Assembly (NCBI RefSeq): GCF_004208415.1
Contig: NZ_CP035758.1
Span: 1,860,001-1,924,000 of the forward strand
Origin: Ktedonosporobacter rubrisoli
GTDB taxonomy: Bacteria; Chloroflexota; Ktedonobacteria; Ktedonobacterales; Ktedonobacteraceae
Reading direction: 5' to 3'
Length of the DNA stretch: 64,000 nucleotides
Shown here in pieces: positions 62,941 to 64,000 of this stretch (the first letter of the stretch is position 1; each line of letters starts with the position of its first letter). Under the pieces are notes generated by a model. The model did not search any database, was not told the origin of the DNA, and was given only the letters and a program-made list of their open reading frames with translations. The translations under genes and the position numbers were made by a program.

Positions 62941-63278
62941 CGCTAGAGATCTCTCCTCTCTTTTTTGCTCCCCAACAATTGCTAGGATGATTATATGCTG
63001 CTGGATAGCAAAAGGCAAGTGCTCCCCAACGGTTGGACAGGGCTTTTGCAACGTCCCGTGTTATCGCTACAAAGGGCCACACTGCAACTTTAAGGCTTCA
63101 TGAGCTGGGCGCCAGGATGAGGCATCTCGTACAGGCACATATCTAACCAGAAATTGATTAGCGTCGTAGATATTGAAGAACTTCCTGGCTATGCCGATTT
63201 GTGGTGCAAATTAGACCTTGCCAGGTTGAGCAAAAAGTTGAAAAGGTGCTCAGATAGAAATAGTAAAGGTGATCTAGC

Positions 63279-64000
63279 ATGCAGAAGAAGAGGCGAGCCA
63301 CGTCAGCGGTTGAGTTTCTGGCGCATTTGCGCGCCTTCCTCTTCCCAGGAAGAGTAGCCAATACCCGGCGTGGGGCAGCCCGCTATCTCAATAATGCGTT
63401 GCGCTATATGCGCTGGTATGCCGTCAAGAGTGATCAGGTTGACTGGAACAAGCTATATACAGAAGCCAGGAAGAGAATAGAGCACGCGAGTTCGCCAGCC
63501 GAGACCTACGAGACGATTAAGTGGGCTCTTAGCCAGTTAGGTGATCATCATAGTCTCTTCCTCACTCCTGAGCAAAGTCAGCAATTAGGGCAGGGAAAGA
63601 TGCTGGGGATGGGACTACTGCTTTCTAACGATGGTGTTGTAATCGAAGTTTTGCCAGAAAGTCCAGCAGGAAAGGCATCTATTGATGTAGGAGATCGTAT
63701 CATCAGCCTTGACGGTGAGCCGTTAAGTCAAGAAAATCTGTCCAGGGTATATAATAGCCCTTCTCTGCTCGTAGAACTGCAACCGCGTTCTCAGCAGGAG
63801 AGCAGAACGGTTTCGTTAGAAGCTTCACCTTTCTACTCCAATCGCTTGCCCACCGCGAGAATTCTTCACGAGCACATAGGCTTGCTTGAGCTGCCATCCT
63901 TCCTTGGCAACGATGGCGAGATCTATGCCCAGACGGCTCAACGTGCGTTGCAAGAGCTCGACAAGAATTACACACTGACTGGCTGGATTATCGATCTACG
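63279..64000 (+). CDS. S41-family (tail-specific/C-terminal-processing) protease, 3' end cut off
   Basis: The frame from the ATG at 63279 (AAAGG upstream) is open to the last base. It encodes at least 240 residues: an N-terminal helical part with SQLGDHHSLFLTPEQSQQLG (the S41 N-domain hallmark), then a PDZ domain (GMGLLLSNDGVVIEVLPESP, IDVGDRIISLDGEPL). The start of the peptidase domain follows (ILHEHIGLLELPSF, LTGWIIDLR). The catalytic Ser/Lys lie beyond the window. No signal peptide is visible. Confidence 0.85.
   Translation, partial: MQKKRRATSAVEFLAHLRAFLFPGRVANTRRGAARYLNNALRYMRWYAVKSDQVDWNKLYTEARKRIEHASSPAETYETIKWALSQLGDHHSLFLTPEQSQQLGQGKMLGMGLLLSNDGVVIEVLPESPAGKASIDVGDRIISLDGEPLSQENLSRVYNSPSLLVELQPRSQQESRTVSLEASPFYSNRLPTARILHEHIGLLELPSFLGNDGEIYAQTAQRALQELDKNYTLTGWIIDL

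Overview
The window reads like a chromosomal segment of a free-living, multi-drug-tolerant soil bacterium. The best guess is phylum Chloroflexota, class Ktedonobacteria. Reasons for this are a moderate G+C content, a very large LAL/MalT-type regulator, many one-component regulators (AraC, PadR, ArsR, TetR, WYL), orphan methyltransferases, an F420-type (DDN) reductase, and a HlyD-like export protein lacking the parts needed to span an outer membrane. This taxonomic call is inference from gene content. No rRNA or tRNA was recognised in the window.

Region 1 (1-11.4 kb). After the 3' part of a type II NADH dehydrogenase and an MBL-fold hydrolase comes the most distinctive locus: a peptide-secretion system on the minus strand. 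It consists of a C39 peptidase-containing ABC exporter with an unusual ~290-residue Pro/Gln-rich N-terminal extension, a very short HlyD-like partner, a lipoprotein, and nine small genes sharing a double-glycine leader (MFELNEQELExVxGG type). Seven of the nine have nearly identical Gly/Ser/Ala-rich, mostly Cys-free mature parts, six of them with an HxHK motif near the new N terminus. The other two carry unrelated mature parts. The array falls into three blocks, each ending in an RNA hairpin. Two blocks share a duplicated 65-bp upstream element. No modification enzyme is visible.

Region 2 (11.4-18.5 kb). Here are a CPA1 Na+/H+ antiporter, an AraC regulator, a PadR/carboxymuconolactone-decarboxylase pair with overlapping genes, a PhzF enzyme, two tandem MITE-like repeats, and a GrdB-like gene interrupted by an in-frame UGA inside a U-x-x-C motif. 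A SECIS-like hairpin follows that UGA directly, so this is a strong candidate selenoprotein.

Region 3 (18.5-26.4 kb). Five tandem paralogous SAM methyltransferases with mosaic sequence similarity are followed by an ArsR-type regulator, a thiolase-fold enzyme and a DinB protein.

Region 4 (26.9-44 kb). This is a scattered set of regulators, oxidoreductases, acetyltransferases and hydrolases. It includes a TetR gene with two matching palindromic operators, and three gene remnants: an AHL-lactonase-like C terminus, a WYL regulator with an internal deletion, and an ArsR C terminus.

Region 5 (44-64 kb). A GH13 glucosidase sits behind an attenuator-like set of alternative hairpins. It is followed by transport and methyltransferase genes, a sensor-like membrane gene broken by a frameshift, and a peptide-binding lipoprotein. 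Next come a conspicuously G+C-rich FAD monooxygenase that looks recently acquired and lies beside a TetA-like efflux pump, a LAL regulator, and the 5' part of an S41 protease.
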